36,591 nucleotides of DNA from Muribaculaceae bacterium (lineage in GTDB: Bacteria > Bacteroidota > Bacteroidia > Bacteroidales > Muribaculaceae), in the NCBI GenBank assembly GCA_022509225.1, contig JAFLTM010000011.1, positions 1 through 36,591 of the forward strand. The letters run 5' to 3'. A program made the position numbers and the translations under genes. Of the stretch, positions 1-10,360 are shown one piece after another; position 1 is the stretch's first letter; every line of letters begins with the position of its first letter. The notes under the pieces were generated by a model that saw nothing but the letters and a program-made list of their open reading frames with translations, made no database searches and had not been told where the DNA came from.

Positions 1-447
1 GAGTTCCTGAAGTATTACCCGGGAGATATCTCGGATTTTCAAAACTTGTTATTAGGCAGGGTGGTATTTCCGGGGATTGGAGAACTGCGAGAAGAAATCA
101 TTGAATCATTAATCATCGAACCTACAGACGAGGGCCTTTCCCTGGTTCCCGAAGAGGAATTTAGAATTGATGGGTTTGACTATGGATATATCACTGACAT
201 CGACATGAAGCCATTGGTATTTCTTGCTTTTAGGACAGATGACCAAAACGACAGTGCATCTATAAATTATTACTATGATGCAACCCGATATTATATGGAC
301 CTGAATGTTCATTCCAACGGATTCTCCTTGCAGCCGTCGCTTGAATTAAATTATCCGGAATGGTCTGGTGAACCGTTGAAACCTCTCAATACCACCAGAT
401 TTACTTACCTTTCTCTACCTGAATTCATTAAAAATTTTGGCAAGTAA
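1..447 (+). CDS. C-terminal part of a probable DUF4292 lipoprotein (5' truncated by the window edge)
   Basis: Frame 1 is open from base 1 (EFLKYYPGDISDFQNLLLGRVVF...) to the stop at 445-447, so the listed ORF start at 46 is probably not the real start. The family guess rests on its position directly upstream of envC and on the beta-rich sequence. Confidence 0.6.
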   Translation, partial: EFLKYYPGDISDFQNLLLGRVVFPGIGELREEIIESLIIEPTDEGLSLVPEEEFRIDGFDYGYITDIDMKPLVFLAFRTDDQNDSASINYYYDATRYYMDLNVHSNGFSLQPSLELNYPEWSGEPLKPLNTTRFTYLSLPEFIKNFGK

Positions 448-1980
448 ATGAAGAAGGTGCTTTATAAAACACTATTAGCCGTTTTGATTGTGGCTTTTAT
501 GCCTGCAATCATCCCTTCTTCGTCCCATGATATATTTGCGCAAAAGAAAACCACCAACCAAAAACAGAAAAAAACCCAGACAAAAAGTAATGCTCGTCAG
601 GTTCAAAACAACCGGACAAGGAAAGTTACCACACCGAAGACATCAGACGAGGCAAGAAAGAGAAAAGAAGCTGCAGAAAAAGAGATAAAACTAACTCAGG
701 AACAGATACGGCAAAATGACCTAAATGTTAAAAAAGGACTTTCAGAACTCGGAAAACTTCAGGGTGATATTGAATCAACGCAGGGAAAAATTAATGATCT
801 GACAACAAAACTAAACGGTATAAACAATAACATCAACTCTCTGGAAACCGGCATTGCAAACTCTGAAAAAGAACTGGAGAGATTAAGGGATGAATATCTC
901 AAGGCCATAAAAAAAATGCGTGTCAGCAAGAAAAATAATTCTGACCTTGCATTTATCTTTTCTTCAGGAAGTTTCAATCAGGCTATAAGAAGAATACGTT
1001 ACTTAAAAGAGTTTTCTACCTGGAGAGAGGGGCAATCGGGAGAAATTCAGGCTAAGCTAACCGATTTGCAGAACGAAAAAGATGCTTTGGCAAAAGCCAA
1101 GGAGGAGGAAACTAACGCTCTGTCTCTACAGCAAAAAAATCAATCTGAACTTGAAAGTCAGTATAAACGGCAGGAGGAAGTAGTGGCAGAGTTAAAAAAG
1201 AATGGAACTGCCCTTGCATCCCATCTTAAAAAGAAGCAAGAGGAAGCCAATGAGCTTAACAACATGATTTCCAAACTTATTGCCGAGGAACAAAGAAAAT
1301 CCGAGTTGGAACGGCAGGCTGAATTGGAGCGTCAGGCAAAATTGGAGCAAGAGGCAAGGGAGCGGGAACTTGCTCAAGCCCGGGAAGAAAAAAAAGTTGA
1401 TAAAAAACCTTCTCAAGAACAGATCAAGGCAGATAAAAATAATAGCAAGTCAAATAAGACCTCAACCGCGTCAAATAAAAAAGAATCAGGGGGAGATTAT
1501 GCCCAGGCAAGGAAAAGGGCACCAAGGAACACACCTGCCCAACCCGCTGCGGCGTCAACCTCCAATTTCAGTGATATGAAAGGGCATCTGCCCTCCCCCA
1601 CTTCCGGGAGCTTTAAGGTAACTTCAAGATTCGGAAGGCAAACTCTTCCCGACTTACCTGATGTTGTCTACGACAATCCGGGCATAGATGCCGAAACCGA
1701 TGCCGGAAGTACTGCTAAGGCTGTTTTTTCCGGCAAAGTGTCGGGAGTTTATCTGCTACCAGGCTACAACACTGTCATCATAGTTAGTCACGGTGACTAT
1801 TATACAGTATATGGCAATATACAGACACCAACAGTGAAAACAGGAGACAAAGTGGAAATAGGACAAAATCTGGGCACACTGGCTCCAAACGAGGAGGACA
1901 ATGGCCATTCTTCAATTCATTTTGAAGTGTGGAAAAACAGGGATAAACTGAATCCTTTAGACTGGCTTGCCCTTAGATGA
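448..1980 (+). CDS. Murein hydrolase activator EnvC / M23-family peptidoglycan peptidase
   Basis: Signal peptide, long coiled coil, low-complexity K/Q linker, and C-terminal M23-like (LytM) fold (SRFGRQTLPDLPDVVYDNPGIDAE...HGDYYTVYGNI...GQNLGTL...IHFEVWKN). Confidence 0.9.
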   Translation: MKKVLYKTLLAVLIVAFMPAIIPSSSHDIFAQKKTTNQKQKKTQTKSNARQVQNNRTRKVTTPKTSDEARKRKEAAEKEIKLTQEQIRQNDLNVKKGLSELGKLQGDIESTQGKINDLTTKLNGINNNINSLETGIANSEKELERLRDEYLKAIKKMRVSKKNNSDLAFIFSSGSFNQAIRRIRYLKEFSTWREGQSGEIQAKLTDLQNEKDALAKAKEEETNALSLQQKNQSELESQYKRQEEVVAELKKNGTALASHLKKKQEEANELNNMISKLIAEEQRKSELERQAELERQAKLEQEARERELAQAREEKKVDKKPSQEQIKADKNNSKSNKTSTASNKKESGGDYAQARKRAPRNTPAQPAAASTSNFSDMKGHLPSPTSGSFKVTSRFGRQTLPDLPDVVYDNPGIDAETDAGSTAKAVFSGKVSGVYLLPGYNTVIIVSHGDYYTVYGNIQTPTVKTGDKVEIGQNLGTLAPNEEDNGHSSIHFEVWKNRDKLNPLDWLALR

Positions 1981-3489
1981 GACTCGTCTTTTCAAATTCA
2001 AGAACGACCAGGTTAATATTAAAATCGTTGTCGCTCCCATCAACGCATACGATAAAAGTGAATCTTCAATTATAGAGAAAAGGAATACAGCAATCACCAT
2101 CACGGCACCCATGGCAGACTGACTTAGGGAACTTTGAGAAAAATCGTAATCATATAGTTTCCTGTTCACTGTGTAATATAGTATTATACATAAACCGTTA
2201 TCCAAAACAAGGGCATAACCCAGACCGATCAAACCAAAGAAATAAAAAAATACGCAAGCCAATAACAATGTAAGCAGATTGGCTGCCAAACCTTCTAAAA
2301 GAAAATATATTTTTTTGTCGCCTTTTGCATATGAAATATAGGCCATAGGGAAGGAAAACGCCCTTAACATAACGCCAAGTCCCATCCACCTCATAAGATG
2401 GGTTATCGGTTCAAAGCTTTCTGACAATAACAATCTGATCAATACGGGAGCCGTGAGTATCAAAAGCGCCATAGCCGGGGCTATCAGCCAAGCCACTACT
2501 TCAGTCTGACGATTCACTGTGTCTTTCATTTTCAAATTGTCACCGGCAACTTTTGTGAGTCTCGGGAAATAATCAAGCGAACATGCTGCAAAAACCGTAA
2601 CTGCATATTGATTTGTGACGGTGTTGGCAGCCTGATATAGCCCCACATCATCTATTGAACCGAATATCCTCACAAAGAGATTTATAAGATAGGTGACCAT
2701 TGTGGCTATCAATTCTCCCGACATCAGGACAATTCCAAATAACAAGAGATGCTTCAACAAGGGGACATGTTCTTTCCAGGAATATGAAGTCAGTGAGAGA
2801 TCCACAACCTTTCTCAGTGCTATGAAATAACTAATATAAAGAGATACGGAAATTGCAATAATGGCAGGCACAATACCATTAACACCAAACGCATAGTATA
2901 AAGGCACTCCCACGCATAGACCCGTGAGAGAACCTGCTATCGAGGAACGTGACAATTTTCTTACATCACGCAATCCTTGTAACACTGAAAATAATCCCGA
3001 TCCCGCTATACCGAATCCCACGGCTATCCCGAGCAGCATAAATTGCCATGACATCCTGTCGGTCCCGAAAGTAATCCTGCTCAAGGTTTTACTCAAAACA
3101 ACACACAGGAGAGCTCCAAAAACTGCCGTTACAGAATTCAGGAACAATGATGATTTCACAACCGAGGGAAGTTCCCTTTTATTATCTGAATTGGTTGCCG
3201 TGACCCTAATGATGGATTGTGTCACACCTAAGGAAGAGAACCTTTGCAATGTATTGGATGCAGACGTAAACAGTGAAGAAAATCCCATACCCTCCGGACC
3301 GAGGATAACGGCAACAAACTTACCTCTGACCAGATTGACAAGTATATTGAAAATCTGGAATCCCCCAAGAGTTGATGCACCCTTTAGAATATTCCTGTAA
3401 GATGACTCCCCATTCTCTTTATCGACCGATAAATCGACCGGGTGAATCGATCCCATTTCTTCATTATTTATGCAAGTTTCTCTCTCCAA
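1957..3489 (-). CDS. O-antigen/polysaccharide flippase (Wzx-like, MATE/PST superfamily)
   Basis: 510 aa polytopic membrane protein. 'ILKGASTLGGFQIFNILVNLVRGKFVAVILGPEGMGFSSLF' is typical of O-antigen translocases. Confidence 0.85.
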   Translation of the reverse strand: MERETCINNEEMGSIHPVDLSVDKENGESSYRNILKGASTLGGFQIFNILVNLVRGKFVAVILGPEGMGFSSLFTSASNTLQRFSSLGVTQSIIRVTATNSDNKRELPSVVKSSLFLNSVTAVFGALLCVVLSKTLSRITFGTDRMSWQFMLLGIAVGFGIAGSGLFSVLQGLRDVRKLSRSSIAGSLTGLCVGVPLYYAFGVNGIVPAIIAISVSLYISYFIALRKVVDLSLTSYSWKEHVPLLKHLLLFGIVLMSGELIATMVTYLINLFVRIFGSIDDVGLYQAANTVTNQYAVTVFAACSLDYFPRLTKVAGDNLKMKDTVNRQTEVVAWLIAPAMALLILTAPVLIRLLLSESFEPITHLMRWMGLGVMLRAFSFPMAYISYAKGDKKIYFLLEGLAANLLTLLLACVFFYFFGLIGLGYALVLDNGLCIILYYTVNRKLYDYDFSQSSLSQSAMGAVMVIAVFLFSIIEDSLLSYALMGATTILILTWSFLNLKRRVSSKGKPV

Positions 3490-4571
3490 CTCTTTACAAA
3501 CTTATCTGCCACTATTCCCGAATCGTTAAATTTTTCCACCAAACGACGACCCTCCTTTCCTCTTTGAATTATTTCAGTTTTGTTTTCAACCAAAGCAAGT
3601 AATCTTTCATATATGTCATTGTCAGAGGGAGATATAGAGATCACAGGCTTTGTGTCATGCCATCCAAGGTAATCATAGTATTCCTTCTGCCCCCCCGTGA
3701 CAGCCACCTTTCCCAACGCCATGGCATATAATGCATTCATCGCCGGAGCATAGGCATATAGTTGATCAAGAACAATATTGGAAGATGATATCCTTTTGAC
3801 ATATTCTTTAAAGGAAAGATCTTTGAAGGTATCCACAATGACTTTGCCGGGATAGGAATCTTCTAATTTACGTGCTAATTTTAATAGTTTTAGAGTACCC
3901 TTCTTAAGTTCTGTACCTGATCTAATCCCAATTGTTATATTAACGGGATATCCTACTTCAAAAGTCGGTAGAGGAAGAGATTTGAGATCGATCGGCAAAT
4001 TGGTGAAAGTCAATTTTTCTCCTATTAAACCGCGTGCAGCCATATCATATTCAGGCAAAACTGACATGGCTCCGTCAATCTTGTACAGAATATATTCACT
4101 CCACATTTTATTTGCGTGGCTCATCCACCCGTATAAAACACCGGGATTCTCTTTATGAAACTCAGTGAAATCTTCGCCGATCTTAAATTCTGAATATCTA
4201 AAGATTTTTCCCTCGTAACAAGTTTTACAGAAATTGTAATCGTTTCCGGCCAAAGTCAAAAAAACTGTTGAGTTCTCACCTTTCAACCGATCAAAAAAAT
4301 ATTTGATTTTCCCGGGTCGGAGATTTAGGAAATTTGTATTGATCAGCTGGACAACATCATATCCTGTTAATCGAGGCAACAAAGAAAATAAATCATAGAG
4401 ATATTTTATCCCACCTCTGACACCTGACATCCTTTTTAGATAAAAATCGGATTCTACATCCATGTGTCCGCAACGGTCAGATATAATATATGTTTCATGA
4501 CCGGAATCTCTCAATGCCTTGGCAAGAGTGGAATGTAGATTAGAATAATCTCCTATAAATAGGATTCTCAT
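3468..4571 (-). CDS. Glycosyltransferase (GT-B fold, GT4-like)
   Basis: MRILFIGDYSNLHSTLAKALRDSGHETYIISD N-terminal Rossmann start. C-terminal 'YAPAMNALYAMALGKVAVTGG' resembles a GT4 nucleotide-sugar site. Confidence 0.7.
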   Translation of the reverse strand: MRILFIGDYSNLHSTLAKALRDSGHETYIISDRCGHMDVESDFYLKRMSGVRGGIKYLYDLFSLLPRLTGYDVVQLINTNFLNLRPGKIKYFFDRLKGENSTVFLTLAGNDYNFCKTCYEGKIFRYSEFKIGEDFTEFHKENPGVLYGWMSHANKMWSEYILYKIDGAMSVLPEYDMAARGLIGEKLTFTNLPIDLKSLPLPTFEVGYPVNITIGIRSGTELKKGTLKLLKLARKLEDSYPGKVIVDTFKDLSFKEYVKRISSSNIVLDQLYAYAPAMNALYAMALGKVAVTGGQKEYYDYLGWHDTKPVISISPSDNDIYERLLALVENKTEIIQRGKEGRRLVEKFNDSGIVADKFVKSWREKLA

Positions 4572-4638
4572 ACATATTTAACGTGTGTTTTATTAAAGTT
4601 AATATGTCATAAAAGTCAATTTATTGTAATTTTGTTTT

Positions 4639-5571
4639 ATGAATCCATTGGTCTCTATTGTAATTCCGGTATTTGAAAGGGAACACCTTATCGAAAGGAC
4701 TCTTGACACAATACACCGGCAAACCTACCGACCCATGGAAGTAATTATAGTCGATAACGGGTCCTCCGACAAAACTTTAGATAAGGTTCGGGCGTGGAGG
4801 CAAAAAACTGATAAAGAAATTACTGTTCAAATTCTTGAGGAAAAAAAACATGGGGCACCCTTTGCAAGACAAAAGGGATTTCATAATACACATGGGGAAT
4901 ATCTTATCTTTTTTGATTCGGACGATGAAATGCACCCCGATCTTATATCATTGGCAATCAATAATTTTCATAGGTATCCCGACACAGACATTGTGTGTTG
5001 GAAATGCAGGATTCATAAATTAGACGGAAAAGTAAAAATTCCTCCCCTCAATATAAAACATCCACTTGAAGGTCATCTAATCCATTCTTTGTTACGTACT
5101 CAAGGGTATATGACAAAAAAAACATTCTTCTCCAAAACGGAAGGATGGTCCAAACCCCTGCAGGTATGGAATGACCTTGAAACAGGATTCCGACTGCTGC
5201 AATTAAATCCCCGCATCCGAAGAATTAATAAAATATTGGTTGAAGTGAATTGCCAGCATCTGTCGCTCACAGGTAAAAGCTTTTCTGAAAAGAAGGGAGA
5301 ATGGGAAAAATCAATTGAAGAGATCAGAAGAAACTATATCTCCAGTGATGGGAGTTTTCAATTAAATACTGAGAAAATCTTAACCTATCGTGAAGTGATC
5401 CTGTCTGCCCAATATTTTCGGGAAGGTTCCTTTAAAGCTGCAAAAGAACTATTTGATAAAGCTTTGCAAAATAAGAAATTTGTTGATAAAATGCTATTAG
5501 CTTTTGCCTTTCATTACACACGGCTCGGAGGGAGAGGTGCCTGGAAGTTGATCCGTTGTTTTTATCTCTGA
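4639..5571 (+). CDS. Family 2 glycosyltransferase
   Basis: PLVSIVIPVFEREHLIERTLDTIHRQTYRPMEVIIVDNGSSDKT...YLIFFDSDDEMHPD: GT2 GT-A fold with a DSDDE motif. Confidence 0.92.
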   Translation: MNPLVSIVIPVFEREHLIERTLDTIHRQTYRPMEVIIVDNGSSDKTLDKVRAWRQKTDKEITVQILEEKKHGAPFARQKGFHNTHGEYLIFFDSDDEMHPDLISLAINNFHRYPDTDIVCWKCRIHKLDGKVKIPPLNIKHPLEGHLIHSLLRTQGYMTKKTFFSKTEGWSKPLQVWNDLETGFRLLQLNPRIRRINKILVEVNCQHLSLTGKSFSEKKGEWEKSIEEIRRNYISSDGSFQLNTEKILTYREVILSAQYFREGSFKAAKELFDKALQNKKFVDKMLLAFAFHYTRLGGRGAWKLIRCFYL

Positions 5572-5588
5572 AAGCACTTTCTACTCAA

Positions 5589-6620
5589 TTATTTTTTACG
5601 TCTTCTCACTGACTTCTCTGCAGCAGAATTTACAGAATTCGAGTTAAGGTTCTTTATTTTCTTGGTTGACTTTTTCTTAGATCTTGATGAAACCGATTTC
5701 CTTTCCGGAATTTCTTTAGCAGAGTCAACCACCGTTTCCTTTTGTTGAAACTTACGGCTTTCTTCCTTCCCCGCAAGATATTCTTCCCGGGTTGGTACCC
5801 ATTGATCCTTACCGTAATTAATCAATTTGGCATCGATTGAATCTTGTGCATGTTTCAGATCATCCTCATCCGGATACATCTGAGCGAGTGTCAGGTTCCT
5901 GTTATTTTTGGTTTTATAGATTTCACCGTCATATAGCCTTAAAGTGAAATAATCATTCAATGAATATTTCTGAAGATCATTTTCATCATCCGCAGCTACA
6001 AACACATTCATAAGGAAAGGTCTGATATCGGCATACCTTATCCAAAACATAGGATAAGGCAATCTGTCTCCGAAATCACTATATCGTTCAATAATAGGGC
6101 ATAGCGCCTCAAGCGAAGTTGTCATTGCATTTGAACGATTGTCGAATTCCCAATTTTCAATTATGTAATAGGCAGAAATCTGAGAGGAGGGAACCTCATC
6201 ACCGAGCTCAAACCTCTCTTTCATATCGCTGACATTTATTTTGTAATCGTCTGTGAAAATTTCTCTTCCATCAAGATATTCATAGGCAGGCACTTTCCCC
6301 TCTACAACCAAATTATACAAGATACTCATCAGATTACCTTGATTATCAGTCACCTCCTCCGGAAAATTCAATGCTGCATTCTTTTCTTTATTCAAATCTA
6401 ATTTTCGATAAACCCGTTTTTGATAAGAAATATCAGCATCAGAAGCCAGCTTGGTGCCATATATAGTCTGCATTTTCCCTGACAACTCGGTGTTGGCAGG
6501 CGTTTCTTTCTTTTCTCCGGAAACACGTTTTTTAACGACTCCTGCACTTTCAACCTGCCCCATCAAAGTGAAGGTAAGAATAATCGGAGTTATCAAAGTT
6601 ATGACTTTTCTTGATTTCAT
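5589..6620 (-). CDS. gldN: Type IX secretion / gliding motility protein GldN (PorN)
   Basis: Position at the end of the gldKLMN block. GldN-like core 'WEFDNRSNAMTTSLEALCPI...YPMFWIRYADIRPFL'. Basic C-terminal tail. Confidence 0.88.
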   Translation of the reverse strand: MKSRKVITLITPIILTFTLMGQVESAGVVKKRVSGEKKETPANTELSGKMQTIYGTKLASDADISYQKRVYRKLDLNKEKNAALNFPEEVTDNQGNLMSILYNLVVEGKVPAYEYLDGREIFTDDYKINVSDMKERFELGDEVPSSQISAYYIIENWEFDNRSNAMTTSLEALCPIIERYSDFGDRLPYPMFWIRYADIRPFLMNVFVAADDENDLQKYSLNDYFTLRLYDGEIYKTKNNRNLTLAQMYPDEDDLKHAQDSIDAKLINYGKDQWVPTREEYLAGKEESRKFQQKETVVDSAKEIPERKSVSSRSKKKSTKKIKNLNSNSVNSAAEKSVRRRKK

Positions 6621-6631
6621 AGATGTTTGAT

Positions 6632-8209
6632 CTAATTCAGTGACACTTCCATGGGAGGGATTGACCTTATTATGCCGTCAGGCCCTTTTGCTTTCACATT
6701 AGATATGAAGAAACTCTTTCCAGGTTTCAACCTTCTTATCTGTTCTTTCTGACGTGGAGAGAAGTTCGCTCCGTCAGATTGTTCGGGCAAGGCATTTCCC
6801 ATTGCATCTAAAAACACAGTTGAAAAAGACACCACGGAATAAGAGACATTAAGCATATTATCGTCAATTGCAGCCCCAAGTTCTTCTGTAGCCAGTAATT
6901 GTGATTTTGAAATTCTGGATGGGCTTCCCTTATAAACAACCGGATTCCCCTGGGCATCTTTTATGCTGATAAAGGGAGATGGATCAGGCAAACGTCTTAC
7001 TCTGAAATTCATTGAACCTACGTTCATGGGTTTCCCTTCAATAATGGCCGTTACAGTTATAACAGCATCTTTATCAATTTGTGAGGGATGAGCCACCCAT
7101 TTGTCGCCTTTCCTTGTCAACGTGCCGTTGGTCATTGTTGCATTGACCGACTGCATTGGAACTCCCGGAACGGAAATACTTACAGGATTATCTATACCTG
7201 CATAAAGCACATTCATCATTTCAGGCGATATGGTAGCCATTGGTTCCATAACGGTAAATGACGATGTAAATGGCCTTTTTTCCACAGCACCGTTACTCTT
7301 CTTTATCTCTATATAACCTGAAAAATCGTGGCGACCGGGTGTGGCAGCGCCCAATTCAAGATATCCTGAAGGATCAGAAAGTTTCTCTCCGTTCACAAAA
7401 ATAGTTGGACGTTGAGTTGTGTCAACCGCAGCCATGACTATCTGAGCAGTGTATTTACCACCCTTCATAACAAGATTCGAAGTCGGGATAACATAAGGGT
7501 TCATCTGATTAACCCTATTGTCACCTATATCTACATTGGTTATGATATTTGCCAGGGCTTCGCTTTCAGCTTCCCGAATATCGTTTTGAATTTTCGAAAG
7601 ATGAGTCAATGCAGCAATAGCAGGAACATTTTCAAATAAAGCCTCCTCCCACATTACATCACTTTCACCGACATTCGATTTGCTTATATTTTCTGTAGAA
7701 AGCATGTCGTTTAATGCCTTTTTCTTGAGAGAATCAGCAACGATTGAGGCTATCATAATCCTGTAGTCATCAATTCCACTCCTTAATTTAGTTCCATGAC
7801 GCGTGACTGGATTCAACATAACCACTGATGCAGCTTCAAGATTGTCTAAATTCACAAGATTGTCAGGATTTCCGGCCTCACCGTCTGCAACCACTGCTAT
7901 AATGGTCTTTAAAGAGTCTATTGAATTCAACAAGATTTCTGAGTGCTGTCTCAATTCCAATCCCTTGTAATACCATGGACCCACTTTCTCAGGATTCCTA
8001 TTGTATAACATTGTGAGATAGGAAAACTGGGCATCATTCTTTGCCGCCATATTGACATTGGTTCTCTTTAATCCGTCATGGACCTTGTTGAATCCGTTGA
8101 GAACATCACTCGACACATTTAACGCCAAAAAAGCCGTGAGGACGATATACATCAAATTAATCATCCTCTGTCGCGGGGACATTCTTGTGACATGATTCCC
8201 GGAACCCAT
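6632..8209 (-). CDS. gldM: Type IX secretion motor/periplasmic protein GldM (PorM)
   Basis: N-terminal 'MSPRQRMINLMYIVLTAFLALNVSSDVLNGFNKVHDGLKRTN' is diagnostic of GldM. Ig-like periplasmic domains follow. Confidence 0.95.
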   Translation of the reverse strand: MGSGNHVTRMSPRQRMINLMYIVLTAFLALNVSSDVLNGFNKVHDGLKRTNVNMAAKNDAQFSYLTMLYNRNPEKVGPWYYKGLELRQHSEILLNSIDSLKTIIAVVADGEAGNPDNLVNLDNLEAASVVMLNPVTRHGTKLRSGIDDYRIMIASIVADSLKKKALNDMLSTENISKSNVGESDVMWEEALFENVPAIAALTHLSKIQNDIREAESEALANIITNVDIGDNRVNQMNPYVIPTSNLVMKGGKYTAQIVMAAVDTTQRPTIFVNGEKLSDPSGYLELGAATPGRHDFSGYIEIKKSNGAVEKRPFTSSFTVMEPMATISPEMMNVLYAGIDNPVSISVPGVPMQSVNATMTNGTLTRKGDKWVAHPSQIDKDAVITVTAIIEGKPMNVGSMNFRVRRLPDPSPFISIKDAQGNPVVYKGSPSRISKSQLLATEELGAAIDDNMLNVSYSVVSFSTVFLDAMGNALPEQSDGANFSPRQKEQIRRLKPGKSFFISNVKAKGPDGIIRSIPPMEVSLN

Positions 8210-8216
8210 GGCAGTT

Positions 8217-8870
8217 TTATTTGTTTGTATCTGGCACCATCGCCTTTATTATTCTTTCATACACAGCATTCAATTCTCTCATATTGGCAGTCATTTTCTC
8301 TGCCTCCATTTTATATTTCAAAGATTCCTGTGATGATCTTTCATAGAGATTTTTTATCTCCTCCAACTGCTTGCTTACACCATCCATATTTTGCAGCTGA
8401 GAGGAAACATCTCTTAACTGCAGCTCATAAATACTGTTGATTGCCGACAAATGACGATTGAGTTCGGACATTTGGCGTGAAACATTATCAATGGCCGAAA
8501 CAAATTGTTCCGATGTGTCATTTAGACGTTGAATACTCGCCTCTTCCATAAATGACACGGGCAAAGCAGCTGCACCAGATAATTGCAATTCATTCGATGT
8601 ATAGTTGTTTTCTTTTAGCACAGGCAACACTTCTTCCCAATCAACTTCCTTGTGAGGACGGTCGAAAGCAGTCAGGATAAACATGAAAATCTCTGTGCCC
8701 ATTCCAATGCAGAGCAAAAGATTACCTCCCGGCAGATGCAAAATCTTAAACAATGCACCCCAAATCACAATTGCGGCACCGACTGAATAGGCTATGTTAA
8801 AGAAACGTTGACCTTTTTCTCCCTGTAGGAATCTTTCAATCACATTCGCGTATCTCTTAATCTTAACCAT
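8217..8870 (-). CDS. gldL: Type IX secretion motor protein GldL (PorL)
   Basis: Two TM helices ('FFNIAYSVGAAIVIWGALFKILHLPGGNLLLCIGMGTEIFMFILTAFDRP') are a GldL signature. Start placed at MVKIKRYANV (8870), immediately after the gldK stop. Confidence 0.93.
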   Translation of the reverse strand: MVKIKRYANVIERFLQGEKGQRFFNIAYSVGAAIVIWGALFKILHLPGGNLLLCIGMGTEIFMFILTAFDRPHKEVDWEEVLPVLKENNYTSNELQLSGAAALPVSFMEEASIQRLNDTSEQFVSAIDNVSRQMSELNRHLSAINSIYELQLRDVSSQLQNMDGVSKQLEEIKNLYERSSQESLKYKMEAEKMTANMRELNAVYERIIKAMVPDTNK

Positions 8871-8871
8871 A

Positions 8872-10341
8872 TCATTTATTCTTCTTTTTGGTGCCTTTTG
8901 CAAATCCTATCTGGGTCCTGACATTACGGAACCCTATATAAGACCTTTGTTCGTTCTGATATTCCCATTGACGAAGATCGCTACGAATATTCCTGGCCAC
9001 ATCTTTCCATGAACCACCCCTCACAATTTTCCGTTTCATCCGGTAGGGATCTTCAGGTGCTGCGTCATATCTGAATTCCGGATTCACATCCGATGTTATC
9101 TTATCTATACTTTCTGTATATGCGGTTGAGGTCCATTCGGAAACATTTCCGGCCATGTCATATAGTCCGAAATCATTTGGGGCATAGGTTCCCACAGGTG
9201 ATGTTATAACATGGCCATCCCGCACATAATCACCATCCATGGGTTTAAAATTGGCATAAAAACAGCCTCTCTCATCGTAGGGAAGAGTCTCTTCCCAGGG
9301 ATAGGGTGTTTCTGAATTTCCGGCTCTTGCTGCATATTCCCACTCCGCCTCCGTTGGAAGCCGGAACGGCTCTATATACACACCTTCCTTCCCTATTGAT
9401 CTTCTCAGAAAATCTGTACGCCAGTTTGAGAAGGCATTTGCCTGCTCCCAGCTTACTCCAACCACAGGATAATTGTTATAGCCGGCATGTGAAAAATACA
9501 TCCTTGTATATCTGTCGTTATTGGAATTGTCGAAATCATTGATCCAACAGGTAGTGTCCGGATAGACATTTACAATATATGTGTTGACAAAATCAAAATC
9601 TCCTGTCAATGGACGTGTAATTGTCTCCCTCACAATAGAGCCGTCTTCGGCATAATATGCAGTGTCTTTCGAGATTAAAGGAATTTCAACAGGCACCGGC
9701 AAATCGGTATTGTAGATCCTTGTGGCAGGATCAAGCCGATTCTTACGTTTTGCCGCCTCTGTGTGATTGTAGGTTTCATACCTGTAATTTAATTGAGTAG
9801 GGTCAAGCTCTCTTTTTCCTGTTATTGCATTAGTGCGATAAACACTTTCAATAGCCCTTTGCTCCTCTTCAGTCGGATTCCTCCATGGAATGGCCTTTGA
9901 CCAATTTATATATGGTGTCACAGGATTCCCCTCTTTATCCTCATCAATCTTAAATTCCTCATTCCCTCCAAAAGCTGGGTCTGCAAGTCTTTCACGGATA
10001 ATCGAGTCTCTCACCCAGAAAACAAATTGTTTGTACTTTGAATTGGTTATCTCCGTTTGATCCATCCAGAACGCATCTACCGATACTCCCCTCGGATCAG
10101 AAACAACTCCCGGTATTGAGTCCTCCTTTTTAGGACCCATTGCAATACTTCCACGGTCTATCAGTATCATCCCGTATGGATTAGGTTCAGTCAAGGATAC
10201 ACCTCCCACTCCCGTTACTTCTCCACCCGTTGCTACATTTCGGCTTCCAAAACATCCAGTGAGTGTGAATAGTGTCAAAGCTGACCCTATAAATCCCAAA
10301 ACCTTTAATGAAGCTATCTCAATTTTACAGGTTTGTTTCAT
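8872..10341 (-). CDS. gldK: Type IX secretion lipoprotein GldK (PorK), formylglycine-generating-enzyme-like fold
   Basis: Lipobox LTGC. FGE/SUMF1 motifs 'EVTGVGG...FRLPTEAEWEYAARAG...DMAGNVSEWTSTAY...RGGSWKD...IGFRNVR'. Located next to gldL. Confidence 0.94.
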   Translation of the reverse strand: MKQTCKIEIASLKVLGFIGSALTLFTLTGCFGSRNVATGGEVTGVGGVSLTEPNPYGMILIDRGSIAMGPKKEDSIPGVVSDPRGVSVDAFWMDQTEITNSKYKQFVFWVRDSIIRERLADPAFGGNEEFKIDEDKEGNPVTPYINWSKAIPWRNPTEEEQRAIESVYRTNAITGKRELDPTQLNYRYETYNHTEAAKRKNRLDPATRIYNTDLPVPVEIPLISKDTAYYAEDGSIVRETITRPLTGDFDFVNTYIVNVYPDTTCWINDFDNSNNDRYTRMYFSHAGYNNYPVVGVSWEQANAFSNWRTDFLRRSIGKEGVYIEPFRLPTEAEWEYAARAGNSETPYPWEETLPYDERGCFYANFKPMDGDYVRDGHVITSPVGTYAPNDFGLYDMAGNVSEWTSTAYTESIDKITSDVNPEFRYDAAPEDPYRMKRKIVRGGSWKDVARNIRSDLRQWEYQNEQRSYIGFRNVRTQIGFAKGTKKKNK

Positions 10342-10360
10342 GAATCTGGTTATTTATTAA

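Noticed and set aside
1280-1579. 99-aa plus-strand ORF rich in K/N/Q
   Set aside because: Frame-shifted shadow inside the coiled-coil/low-complexity part of envC.
2924-3400. 158-aa plus-strand ORF
   Set aside because: Lies entirely antisense to the flippase gene, which has clear family features. The translation has no recognisable domain.
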